Source: Bacillota bacterium
Lineage (GTDB): Bacteria > Bacillota_I > Bacilli_A > Erysipelotrichales > Coprobacillaceae
Assembly (NCBI GenBank): GCA_030540195.1
Contig: JAUNWT010000012.1
Coordinates: forward strand, 1 to 41,146
Direction of reading: 5' to 3'
Length of the DNA: 41,146 nucleotides
How positions within the stretch are numbered: position 1 is the first letter of the stretch; each line of letters starts with the position of its first letter. Positions 1 through 7,937 of this stretch are shown here, piece by piece. Made by a program: the position numbers and the translations under genes. The notes beneath the pieces are model-generated. The model had not been told where the DNA came from. It saw nothing but the letters and a program-made list of their open reading frames with translations, and did not search any database.

Positions 1-8
1 AAAGAAGA

Positions 9-64
9 GCTGTAACTCCTCAATAAACAGTAAAAACTATTTATTCGTTACAGCCCCTTTTTTT
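9..64 (+). terminator. Intrinsic terminator of a gene left of the window
   Basis: An outer stem GCTGTAAC (9-16) pairs with GTTACAGC (47-54), and an inner stem AATAAA (22-27) pairs with TTTATT (40-45). The outer arm is followed by a T-run at 58-64. The T-run lies on the + strand side, so it most likely ends a + strand transcript that enters from upstream. Confidence 0.7.
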
Positions 65-90
65 GTCTTAATAATTAAATTTCAAATAGT

Positions 91-118
91 TTGACATAAT
101 GTGACAAAAGCGTATAAT
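91..118 (+). promoter_or_regulatory. Sigma-A-type promoter of marR-activase operon with overlapping dyad
   Basis: TTGACA (91-96) and TATAAT (113-118) are separated by 16 bases, 30 bases upstream of the marR start. The dyad TTTGACA (90-96) / TGACAAA (102-108), matching at 6 of 7 positions per arm with a 5-base spacer, covers the -35 box. That is where a MarR autorepressor could bind. The operator role is inference. Confidence 0.75.
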
Positions 119-147
119 GTTAGCAGCCGAACAAAAAGGAGGCTTTT

Positions 148-585
148 ATGGAACAGCGAATAGGAATGGAAATACGTGTTTTGTCTAAATATATGGGACG
201 TTATTTAGATGATATTCATGGTATTGATTGTATGTTATCAGGACCGCAGGGGTTAATTCTTGTTTATTTATGTGAAAATGATGAAGAAGTTTATCAAAAA
301 GACATAGAAAAGTATTTTAATATAAGAAGATCAACCGCAACAGGTCTTTTAAATTCTTTAGAAAAGAATGGATATATCATAAAAGAACCTGTTGAAAATG
401 ATAAACGTATGAAAAAAATTAAAGCAACTGAACATGCGTATAGTACTGTAGAAAAGATTGATAATCATGTTATTCAATTAGAAAAAATTATGTTAGATGG
501 AATTGATGAAAAAGAAGTGAAACAATTTAGAAATACGATTTCTAAAATGACACTTAATTTAGTAAAGGAGTCAAAAAATGGATAA
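148..585 (+). CDS. MarR-family winged-helix transcriptional regulator
   Basis: A 145-residue protein of normal MarR length, acting as a dimeric DNA-binding regulator. The winged helix spans about residues 32-95: recognition-helix region NIRRSTATGLLNSLEKNGYI (58-77), then a wing with the family's D-x-R (D85, R87). Helices on both sides would form the dimer interface. The start is supported by AAGGAGG six bases upstream and a strong promoter at 91-118. The 3' end overlaps the activase start by 8 bases, so the two are translationally coupled and the natural inference is that it regulates that gene. The ligand is unknown, though MarR proteins often respond to small phenolic or acyl compounds. Family call is firm; target and effector are inferred. 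Confidence 0.9.
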   Translation: MEQRIGMEIRVLSKYMGRYLDDIHGIDCMLSGPQGLILVYLCENDEEVYQKDIEKYFNIRRSTATGLLNSLEKNGYIIKEPVENDKRMKKIKATEHAYSTVEKIDNHVIQLEKIMLDGIDEKEVKQFRNTISKMTLNLVKESKNG

Positions 586-3500
586 ATTATATTACATGGG
601 AATTGATGTTGGATCAACAACAGTAAAATTATATGTGGAAGATCAAGAACATCAATGTATCTATTCAAAATATCAAAGACACTATTCTGATGTTAAACCA
701 GCAATAGAAAGTCTAATTAAAGAAGTTCAAGAACAATATGGAAACTTACCAGTTAAAGTAGTGATGACAGGATCAGGTGGTCTTTCTTTATCAAAACACT
801 TAAATGTAGAATTCGTTCAAGAAGTAATTGCTTGTACAAAAACAGTAGAAACCTATATTCCTGAATGCGATGTTGCCATCGAATTAGGTGGAGAAGATGC
901 TAAAATTACATATTTTGAATCAACTCTTGAACAAAGAATGAACGGAACTTGTGCAGGTGGTACAGGAGCCTTTATTGATCAAATGGCTTCCTTATTACAA
1001 ACAGATGCTGCTGGATTAAATGAACTAGCTAAAAATTATGAAACAATTTATCCAATTGCTTCTCGTTGTGGTGTTTTCGCAAAAACAGATATCCAACCAT
1101 TAATCAATGAAGGGGCAGCCAGAGAAGATATCGCTATTTCTATTTTCCAAGCCGTTGTCAATCAAACAATTAGTGGTCTTGCTTGTGGTAAACCTATTCG
1201 TGGTAAAGTTGCATTTTTAGGAGGACCTCTTTATTTCTTAGATCAATTACGTGCTCGTTTTATTGATTCATTAAACTTAAAAGATGAAGATGTTATCTTT
1301 CCTCAAAACTCACAATTATTCGTAGCGATGGGAGCTTGTTTACTTGCTCGAGAAGATAAAGTGAATCAAACAACAATTGATGAACTTGTACATATTTTAG
1401 AATCATTAAAAGATGGTATTTCTGATGAAACAGATACTTTAAAACCATTATTTGAAACAGAAGAAGATCGTATTGAATTTAGAAATAGACATTATCGTAC
1501 AAAAGTAAAGAAAAGAGATTTAAATACATATCAAGGAAAAGCTTTCTTAGGTGTCGATGTTGGTTCAACAACATCTAAAGCTGTATTAATTGATGAAGAT
1601 GGTTCTGTATTATATACCTTCTATTCATCAAATGAAGGGAACCCAATTGAAGTTGTTCGTAAGATTTTAAAAGAAATCTATGAAATCTTACCTAAAGGAG
1701 TAGAACTTGTTCATGCCGGTTCTACAGGATATGGTGAAGCATTAATTAAATCTGCTTTTAAAATGGATGTCAGTGAAGTAGAAACAATTTCTCACTTTAC
1801 AGCCGCAAAATATTTTAAAGATGATGTGTCATTTATCCTAGATATTGGTGGACAAGATATGAAAGCTATTAAGATTGAAGATGGAATTATCCAAGATATC
1901 TTATTAAATGAAGCTTGTTCATCTGGATGTGGATCGTTTATTGAAACATTTGCTAAATCATTAGGATACAATGTTGCTGATTTCGCTAATCTTGCTTTAC
2001 AATCAACTGCACCAATTGACTTAGGTTCACGTTGTACGGTATTTATGAACTCTAAAGTAAAACAAGCACAAAAAGAAGGAGCTAAGATTGAAGATATTTC
2101 TGCAGGTCTTGCTTATTCTGTTATTAAAAATGCTTTATATAAAGTTATTAAATTACGTTCACCTGAAAGTATTGGGAAATCTGTATTAGTACAAGGTGGA
2201 ACATTCTATAATGAATCTGTTTTAAGAGCTTTTGAACAAGAAACAGGAATCAAAGCCATTCGTCCAGATATCGCTGGATTAATGGGAGCCTTTGGTATTG
2301 CTTTAATTGCTAGAGAAAGATATCAAGGACAAGGAACAACATTACTTAATAAGGAACAAGTTGATGCTTTCAGTTATGAAAGTACGATTCGTTATTGTCA
2401 AAAATGTACAAACCATTGTATGTTAACTGTTTCTTCATTCAATGATGGTAGTGAACATATTAGTGGAAACAGATGTGAAAGAGGAGCAAACTTACCTCCT
2501 AAATCAAAACAATTACCAAACTTATATGATTATAAATATCGTCGCGTTTTCAATTATCGTTCATTAACTGCTAAAGAAGCAAAACGTGGAACAGTAGGTA
2601 TTCCTCGTGTCTTAAATATGTATGAAAACTATCCTTTCTGGCATACATTATTTACTGATTTAAAATTCAGAGTAGTCTTATCACCACGTTCAAGTAAAAA
2701 AATCTATGAAAAAGGAATTGAATCTATTCCATCAGAAAGTGTATGTTATCCAGCTAAATTATCACATGGACATATTGAAAGCTTAATTGAAAAAGGTATT
2801 AAATATATTTTCTATCCTTCAGTAGCTTATGAAAGAAAAGAAAATGTTACTCAAGGAAATCATTACAACTGTCCAGTCGTCACTTCTTATCCAGAAGTTA
2901 TTAGAAATAACGTAGATAACTTAGAAACAAATGAAATCATCTTTAGAAATCCATTCATGGATTTAAGTAACCGTAAAACAATGTTTACAAACTTAAAAGA
3001 TGAATTTAAATCATTTGGAATTAGTGATAAAGAATTAAAAGCAGCGATTGAACATGCTTATGAAGAATTACAACAATGTCGTTTAGACATCCAAGGAGAA
3101 GGAGAAAAAGTCCTTGCCTATTTAAAAGAAAATAATATGACAGGTGTTGTTTTATCAGGTAGACCTTACCATGTCGATCCAGAAATCAACCACGGCTTAG
3201 CTGATTTAATTACTGGTGAAGGAATGGCTGTCTTAACAGAAGATAGTGTTTGTCACTTAGATAAAGAATTAGAAGAATTACGTGTTGTAGATCAATGGAC
3301 ATATCACTCAAGAATGTATCATGCGGCATCCTTTGTCTCATCTCAACCAAACTTACAATTAATTCAATTAACATCCTTTGGTTGTGGATTAGATGCTGTT
3401 ACAGCCGACCAAGTGGCAGAAATCTTAAATGCGAGAAATAAGATTTATACACTTATTAAAATTGATGAAGGAAGTAACTTAGGGGCAATTCGTATTCGTA

Positions 3501-4810
3501 TTCGTTCATTAAAAGCAACAATTGATAAACAAGAAAATAAAGAAATTGATTTATCTAAAAAATATAAACCAGTGAAAGTACCATTTACTAAAGAAATGAA
3601 AGATGATCGTTGGACAATTCTTTGTCCACAAATGTCACCAATCCATTTCCAATTTGTTGAAAAAGCAATGCAAGAAAGTGGCTATAACTTAAAAGTCTTA
3701 CCATCAGTAGACAAAGGAGCCACAGAAGCAGGATTAAAATATGTCAATAATGATGCCTGCTATCCAAGTATCCTTGTTGCTGGACAAATGATGGAAGCTT
3801 TAACAAGTGGTGAATACGATGTCAACAAAACAGCCTTGATCATCTCACAAACAGGTGGTGGATGTCGTGCCACAAACTATATTGGATTTATCCGTAAAGC
3901 TTTAAAAGATGCTGGTTTAGAACAAGTACCAGTTATCAGTGCCAACTTACAAGGTATTGAATCAAACCCAGGATTTAAAATTACTTATCCACTTGCTAAG
4001 AAAGTTATTATTGGTGCAATGTATGGAGACTTATTCATGAGAGTCCTTTATCGTGTAAGACCTTATGAAAAAGAAAAAGGAAGTGCTAATAGACTTTATC
4101 AATCATGGGTAGAAAAATGTATGAAGAATATCGAAACAGGTAGCATGAAAGAATTTAAGAAAAATGTTTATCAAATCGTTAAAGACTTTGATGAATTACC
4201 TTTATTAGATATCAAAAAACCTAGAGTTGGTTTAGTCGGAGAAATCCTTGTTAAATTCCATCCAACTGCCAATAATCAAATTGTTGATATTATTGAAAGA
4301 GAAGGTGGAGAAGCAGTGATGCCTGATTTAATTGATTTCTTCCAATATTGTTTCTATTCAACAACATTTGAAAGAAAACATTTCAATGCGACTGCTAAAG
4401 CAACGAAGTTATGTGAATTCGCCGTTAAAGCTGTGGATTTCTTAAGAAAAGATATGATCAAAGCATTAGAAAAATCTAAACGTTTTGATCCACCAGCTTC
4501 GATTGAACATCTTGCTGATAAAGCAAAAGAAGTTGTTTCAATTGGTAACCAAACAGGTGAAGGTTGGTTCTTAACAGGGGAAATGATTGAACTTATTGAA
4601 AGTGGAGCACCAAATATTGTATGTATGCAACCATTTGGATGTTTACCAAACCATGTTACAGGTAAAGGAGCTATTAAAGCTTTAAGAAAGAAATATCCTC
4701 AAAGTAACATTGTAGCGGTTGACTACGATCCAGGGGCGAGTGAAGTTAACCAATTAAACCGTATTAAATTAATGCTTTCAACAGCATTCAAAAACTTAGA
4801 TAAAGAATAA
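578..4810 (+). CDS. Double-headed 2-hydroxyacyl-CoA dehydratase activase (BadF/BcrA/HgdC type) fused to DUF2229-like region
   Basis: A 1410-residue fusion. Two ASKHA ATPase domains start with GIDVGSTT (8-15) and GVDVGSTT (about 325). Each keeps the cysteine pair that in HgdC-type activases holds a [4Fe-4S] cluster across the dimer: C125 and C164 in the first, C447 and C486 in the second, each 39 residues apart as in HgdC. A CxxCxxxC motif follows at C607/C610/C614. The long C-terminal part resembles the DUF2229 / dehydratase-related region. Known activases use ATP to inject an electron into (R)-2-hydroxyacyl-CoA dehydratases; no separate dehydratase subunit is present here, so the substrate is unknown. 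It is coupled to the upstream marR gene and ends at a strong terminator. The family assignment is solid; the physiological reaction is not. Confidence 0.9.
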   Translation: MDKLYYMGIDVGSTTVKLYVEDQEHQCIYSKYQRHYSDVKPAIESLIKEVQEQYGNLPVKVVMTGSGGLSLSKHLNVEFVQEVIACTKTVETYIPECDVAIELGGEDAKITYFESTLEQRMNGTCAGGTGAFIDQMASLLQTDAAGLNELAKNYETIYPIASRCGVFAKTDIQPLINEGAAREDIAISIFQAVVNQTISGLACGKPIRGKVAFLGGPLYFLDQLRARFIDSLNLKDEDVIFPQNSQLFVAMGACLLAREDKVNQTTIDELVHILESLKDGISDETDTLKPLFETEEDRIEFRNRHYRTKVKKRDLNTYQGKAFLGVDVGSTTSKAVLIDEDGSVLYTFYSSNEGNPIEVVRKILKEIYEILPKGVELVHAGSTGYGEALIKSAFKMDVSEVETISHFTAAKYFKDDVSFILDIGGQDMKAIKIEDGIIQDILLNEACSSGCGSFIETFAKSLGYNVADFANLALQSTAPIDLGSRCTVFMNSKVKQAQKEGAKIEDISAGLAYSVIKNALYKVIKLRSPESIGKSVLVQGGTFYNESVLRAFEQETGIKAIRPDIAGLMGAFGIALIARERYQGQGTTLLNKEQVDAFSYESTIRYCQKCTNHCMLTVSSFNDGSEHISGNRCERGANLPPKSKQLPNLYDYKYRRVFNYRSLTAKEAKRGTVGIPRVLNMYENYPFWHTLFTDLKFRVVLSPRSSKKIYEKGIESIPSESVCYPAKLSHGHIESLIEKGIKYIFYPSVAYERKENVTQGNHYNCPVVTSYPEVIRNNVDNLETNEIIFRNPFMDLSNRKTMFTNLKDEFKSFGISDKELKAAIEHAYEELQQCRLDIQGEGEKVLAYLKENNMTGVVLSGRPYHVDPEINHGLADLITGEGMAVLTEDSVCHLDKELEELRVVDQWTYHSRMYHAASFVSSQPNLQLIQLTSFGCGLDAVTADQVAEILNARNKIYTLIKIDEGSNLGAIRIRIRSLKATIDKQENKEIDLSKKYKPVKVPFTKEMKDDRWTILCPQMSPIHFQFVEKAMQESGYNLKVLPSVDKGATEAGLKYVNNDACYPSILVAGQMMEALTSGEYDVNKTALIISQTGGGCRATNYIGFIRKALKDAGLEQVPVISANLQGIESNPGFKITYPLAKKVIIGAMYGDLFMRVLYRVRPYEKEKGSANRLYQSWVEKCMKNIETGSMKEFKKNVYQIVKDFDELPLLDIKKPRVGLVGEILVKFHPTANNQIVDIIEREGGEAVMPDLIDFFQYCFYSTTFERKHFNATAKATKLCEFAVKAVDFLRKDMIKALEKSKRFDPPASIEHLADKAKEVVSIGNQTGEGWFLTGEMIELIESGAPNIVCMQPFGCLPNHVTGKGAIKALRKKYPQSNIVAVDYDPGASEVNQLNRIKLMLSTAFKNLDKE

Positions 4811-4814
4811 AATA

Positions 4815-4850
4815 AAGCAGTGGTTTCACATGGAACCACTGCTTATATTT
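4815..4850. terminator. Bidirectional terminator between convergent genes
   Basis: AAGCAGTGGTT (4815-4825) pairs with AACCACTGCTT (4834-4844). T-rich sequence follows on the + side and the A-rich left flank gives U's on the - side. It serves the activase gene (+) and the HTH gene (-), whose stop codon lies at the hairpin edge (4843-4845). Confidence 0.8.
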
Positions 4851-5244
4851 TGATTAAATTACAAGTTGACAACATCGTATTTGTTTTATTAATAGAATAA
4901 TGATTTTTAATCGCACATATAATAAGACTATCTCTACTTTCATTATAAGAAAGAGTTTCACACTCAGCGAGAGATAACATAAAATTTGTTTTCTTTAAAT
5001 CAATATTTAAAGCCAAACCAAATTGAATAATATCATCTCTTTGAGGTGTAGCACTACCATTTAGAATTTTGCTCAAATCATTTTCATCAATAGTTGTTCT
5101 ATTATAAAGTTGAATTGTTGGAATACGATAATATCCTAATAAAGCATAAAAATAAGTTAAAAAATCTAAATCAGGAAACTCATGTTTTACTTCATCAAAA
5201 TTAGCACACGTATCAACCAGCATAAATAATCGATCTGCATTCAT
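4843..5244 (-). CDS. Small XRE-like helix-turn-helix protein, orphan
   Basis: A 133-residue protein. The central part, about residues 45-115, has the layout of a family of small clostridial XRE-like proteins: a KILNGSATPQRDDIIQFGLA segment (helix-turn-helix with the Ser/Arg recognition turn), then a LNIDLKKTNFMLSLAE segment, then RDSLIICAIKNHYSINKTN. In that family the last part reads like 'RRDAIIIFAL..GLSLEEVN'. The N-terminal 40 residues are not recognised. AGGTGAT lies just upstream of the ATG on the - strand. It stands alone between two + strand units and shares only a terminator with its neighbour, so there is no clear target. The call rests on remembered motif similarity and is moderate. 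Confidence 0.6.
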   Translation of the reverse strand: MNADRLFMLVDTCANFDEVKHEFPDLDFLTYFYALLGYYRIPTIQLYNRTTIDENDLSKILNGSATPQRDDIIQFGLALNIDLKKTNFMLSLAECETLSYNESRDSLIICAIKNHYSINKTNTMLSTCNLIKI

Positions 5245-5378
5245 TTGATATCACCTACTATATATTAATTTTACCTTCTTTTGAATCTTTGAACAAGCTT
5301 AAAAATATTTATTTCTTTAATAATATTTTATATCGATATGTATGCATTTTTTGTAGAAAAAAGAGGGGAGTTATATAT

Positions 5379-5407
5379 TTGCATAATCCAATAAAATAGA
5401 GTATGAT
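5379..5407 (+). promoter_or_regulatory. Promoter of small membrane protein gene
   Basis: TTGCAT (5379-5384) and TATGAT (5402-5407) are separated by 17 bases. The predicted transcript begins near 5414 and runs over the short ORF into the terminator at 5521-5547, giving an RNA of roughly 130 nt. Confidence 0.6.
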
Positions 5408-5432
5408 ATAAGTAAAAGAGGGGATGTTTATT

Positions 5433-5522
5433 ATGTGCTTAGGATTATTAATGATGCTTTTAGCGGGTAGTGTTGTCTATGTTGGTAAAAGTTATTTTGA
5501 ATATAAATTAAAGGAAGATTAA
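5433..5522 (+). CDS. 29-residue single-span membrane microprotein
   Basis: A short ORF starting MCLGLLMMLLAG and ending FEYKLKED: a hydrophobic stretch of about 18 residues followed by a charged tail, as expected for a small bitopic membrane protein with its C-terminus in the cytoplasm. AGAGGGG (5417-5423) lies 9 bases upstream of ATG 5433. An in-frame ATG at 5424 directly abuts that sequence and is less likely. It has its own promoter (5379-5407) and a terminator that begins at its stop codon, so it looks like a self-contained transcription unit. I do not recognise the family; small toxins, regulatory micropeptides and transporter accessory peptides share this shape. Confidence 0.6.
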   Translation: MCLGLLMMLLAGSVVYVGKSYFEYKLKED

Positions 5523-5547
5523 TCTAGCATTGCTAGATTTTTTTTTA
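5521..5547 (+). terminator. Intrinsic terminator of the microprotein gene
   Basis: AATCTAGC (5521-5528) pairs with GCTAGATT (5532-5539) around a 3-base loop, followed by 9 T's. The T-run ends only three bases before the ATG of the next gene (5550), so the terminator occupies that gene's ribosome-binding region. Confidence 0.8.
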
Positions 5548-5549
5548 AA

Positions 5550-6587
5550 ATGAAAAAGGTTATTATTTGTCTTGTTTTATTTCTAGTTTGTGGTTGTTCA
5601 CCCGCATCATCAAACAGCTTAGAAAATTATTTTAAAGACGATACGTGTTATAACTATCATTACCAACATCTAACAAAAAAACAACAAAAGCTTTATCAAA
5701 AGATTTATAATATTGCTTATAGTCAAGAAAAAGATGTACAAATCAACCAAAAAGATATAGATAAAGTAACACCAATTATAGAAAAAGTTTTAAAAGATCA
5801 TCCTGAATTTTTCTATGTAGAAGAATGGACACTAACGAATAAAGGAACATTTAATTTTAAATATACTTTTACAAAAAAAGAAATAAAAAATTATCAAAAA
5901 CAATTAAATGTCATTGTCCAACAAATCAAAGAAAATACTAAAGAACTTGATGATTATGAAAAAATAAAATACATTTATGAATATCTTATACAACAATGTA
6001 AATATCAAGAAGATGCAAAATATAATCAAGAAGTGATTAGTGCACTTATTTATCATCAAACCGTATGTAGTGGCTATGCGAAGGCTTTACAATATTTACT
6101 TCATGAAGTAGGAATTGAATCTACTTATCTTACAGGTATGGCTGATGATCCAAGTGGTAATAATGATTATCATGCATGGAATATGGTTAAATATGATAAT
6201 GACTATTATTATATTGATGCCACTTGGGGTGATTTAGTTAATAGTGATTTTGAAACAGTTAATTATGATTATTTGATGTTTTCAAGTGAAGAAATGAATA
6301 AAAATTATCAAATACAAGATTCTTATGAAAACACAACCAATGATAACAATACGTATTATAAAAAAGAAGGTTATTATTTTGAGCATTATCGTATTGATGA
6401 TTTAAAACAAAGAATTGATTTTTCACAAAATGAATGTCATTTTCAATTTTCAAGTGAAATTTATGAATATGCGAAAAATAGACTTGTAAGTCAAGGAGAT
6501 GCGTATACAATAATTGGTGTAAGTAATGATAGAGAAATAAAATATATAGATGATGAAAGGTTTCATACAATTTATTTGAGATGGTAA
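5550..6587 (+). CDS. Transglutaminase-like lipoprotein
   Basis: A 345-residue protein with a lipoprotein signal peptide: MKK, a hydrophobic core, then a VCGC lipobox with Cys16 as the lipidated residue, so it is predicted on the outer face of the membrane. A transglutaminase-like core carries the Cys-His-Asp triad: C173 in TVCSGYAKALQ, H208 in DYHAWNMV, D223 in YYYIDATWGD. Members of this superfamily in Firmicutes act as cysteine peptidases or cross-linking enzymes; the substrate is unknown. There is no Shine-Dalgarno sequence: the ATG follows the T-run of the previous terminator. The signal peptide fixes the start here all the same. Only 4 bases separate it from rnmV. Confidence 0.8.
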   Translation: MKKVIICLVLFLVCGCSPASSNSLENYFKDDTCYNYHYQHLTKKQQKLYQKIYNIAYSQEKDVQINQKDIDKVTPIIEKVLKDHPEFFYVEEWTLTNKGTFNFKYTFTKKEIKNYQKQLNVIVQQIKENTKELDDYEKIKYIYEYLIQQCKYQEDAKYNQEVISALIYHQTVCSGYAKALQYLLHEVGIESTYLTGMADDPSGNNDYHAWNMVKYDNDYYYIDATWGDLVNSDFETVNYDYLMFSSEEMNKNYQIQDSYENTTNDNNTYYKKEGYYFEHYRIDDLKQRIDFSQNECHFQFSSEIYEYAKNRLVSQGDAYTIIGVSNDREIKYIDDERFHTIYLRW

Positions 6588-6591
6588 AAAT

Positions 6592-7128
6592 ATGAAAAGA
6601 ATTAAAGAAATTGTAATTGTAGAAGGAAAAACAGATACACAACTTTTAAAAGAACTTTATGATGTAGATACGATTGAAACACATGGGCTTGCCTTAGATG
6701 ATAAAACATTAGAACTTATTAAAGAAGCAAGTCTTACAAGAGGTGTTATTGTCTTAACGGATCCAGATTATCCTGGTCTTAAAATAAGAAATCAAGTGGA
6801 TCAAGTAGTTGATAATTGTAAGCATGCTTTTGTTGATAAAAAAGATGCGATTGGTAAAAAGAAATTAGGAATTGCGGAAGCTAATAAAGAAGCAGTCAAA
6901 AAAGCCATTGAAAATGTTGTCACATTTTCAAAACAAACAGAAAGTATTACTTGGCAAGAATTTATCTCATTAGATATTATTGGCGATAAAAAAAGAAGAA
7001 TGAAAATTTATGATTTATTTCATTTAGGCTATGGAAATGCAAAAACCTTATTTAAAAGATTAAATATGGTAGGTATTACAAAAGAAATGATAGAGGGGAA
7101 ATTAGAGAGTGAAGGATATAGCGACTAA
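6592..7128 (+). CDS. rnmV: Ribonuclease M5 (5S rRNA maturation)
   Basis: A 178-residue Toprim nuclease. The N-terminal Toprim motifs are VIVEGKTD (E11) and VLTDPDYPG (D57, D59), which bind metal. The RNase M5-specific KKKLGIAEANKEAVKKAIEN segment follows, and the C-terminal part fits the family. The enzyme cleaves precursor 5S rRNA in a complex with ribosomal protein L18. It starts 4 bases after the transglutaminase gene with no obvious Shine-Dalgarno, suggesting coupling, and it overlaps ksgA by 20 bases. rnmV-ksgA is a conserved Firmicute pair, which supports the call. Confidence 0.93.
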   Translation: MKRIKEIVIVEGKTDTQLLKELYDVDTIETHGLALDDKTLELIKEASLTRGVIVLTDPDYPGLKIRNQVDQVVDNCKHAFVDKKDAIGKKKLGIAEANKEAVKKAIENVVTFSKQTESITWQEFISLDIIGDKKRRMKIYDLFHLGYGNAKTLFKRLNMVGITKEMIEGKLESEGYSD

Positions 7129-7927
7129 AAGTACAACAAACTATATATTAGAAAAATATGATCTTTATCCTAAAAAGAAATATGGACAAAACTTTTTAAT
7201 TGATCCTCGTATTGTTGAAAAGATCGTTTGTTCATCAAGTGTGGATAAAGAATGTGCGGTTATTGAAGTAGGACCAGGGATTGGCGCTTTAACTCAAGTT
7301 TTAGCACGTCATGCCGGCTATGTCAGAAGTTATGAAATTGATACGCGTTTTAAAGGTGTTTATGAAGAATTTTTAAATGAAGATCACATTGATATTGTTT
7401 TTGAAGATTTCTTGAAAATCGATTTGACATCTTTAGAATCTTTAAAAGAAAAATATAAAAAAGTTATTTTAGTGGCCAATTTACCTTATTACATTACGAC
7501 ACAAATCATTGAAAAAGTTTTAACTGAATGTAAAATCATTGATGAAATTGTTGTGATGGTTCAAAAGGAAGTTGCTTTAAAATATACCAGTGATTATAAA
7601 AGTCCACTTACTTTTATGATTCAAGATATGGGTAAAATAGAGTATATGTTTACGGTTAGTCAAAATGTCTTTATTCCTGCACCTCATGTTGATAGTGCTA
7701 TTTTAAAGATTACAATTGATCAATCAGCAGATTTAAATTTATATAAAGTATTAAATAGTGCTTTTAAACAAAGAAGAAAAACAATCTATAATAATTTAAA
7801 GAATGATTATCAAGATGTTTTAGATGTATTAAATGAAAATAAAATCGATCAAAAATTAAGATGTGAACAGCTTACTTTAGAAGATTATAAAGCACTCACA
7901 AAATCATTTTATCAACATATGATATAG
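7109..7927 (+). CDS. ksgA: 16S rRNA dimethyladenosine transferase
   Basis: RsmA/KsgA, 272 residues, dimethylates the two adjacent adenines near the 3' end of 16S rRNA using S-adenosylmethionine. Visible motifs are KKYGQNFL (23-30), the SAM site IEVGPGIG (52-59), and the catalytic NLPYYI (124-129). The start codon is GTG at 7109, inside the end of rnmV, with AGAGGGG (7092-7098) 10 bases upstream. Alternative starts downstream would cut into the conserved N-terminus. The 20-base overlap with rnmV and close spacing to yabG indicate one operon. Confidence 0.95.
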   Translation: MKDIATKSTTNYILEKYDLYPKKKYGQNFLIDPRIVEKIVCSSSVDKECAVIEVGPGIGALTQVLARHAGYVRSYEIDTRFKGVYEEFLNEDHIDIVFEDFLKIDLTSLESLKEKYKKVILVANLPYYITTQIIEKVLTECKIIDEIVVMVQKEVALKYTSDYKSPLTFMIQDMGKIEYMFTVSQNVFIPAPHVDSAILKITIDQSADLNLYKVLNSAFKQRRKTIYNNLKNDYQDVLDVLNENKIDQKLRCEQLTLEDYKALTKSFYQHMI

Positions 7928-7937
7928 TGGTGATAAA

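Noticed and set aside
4822-4840. GGTTTCACATGGAACC resembles a parS site (TGTTTCACGTGAAACA)
   Set aside because: Only about 12 of 16 positions match, the central CACGTG is changed, and the symmetry is explained by the terminator stem between convergent genes.
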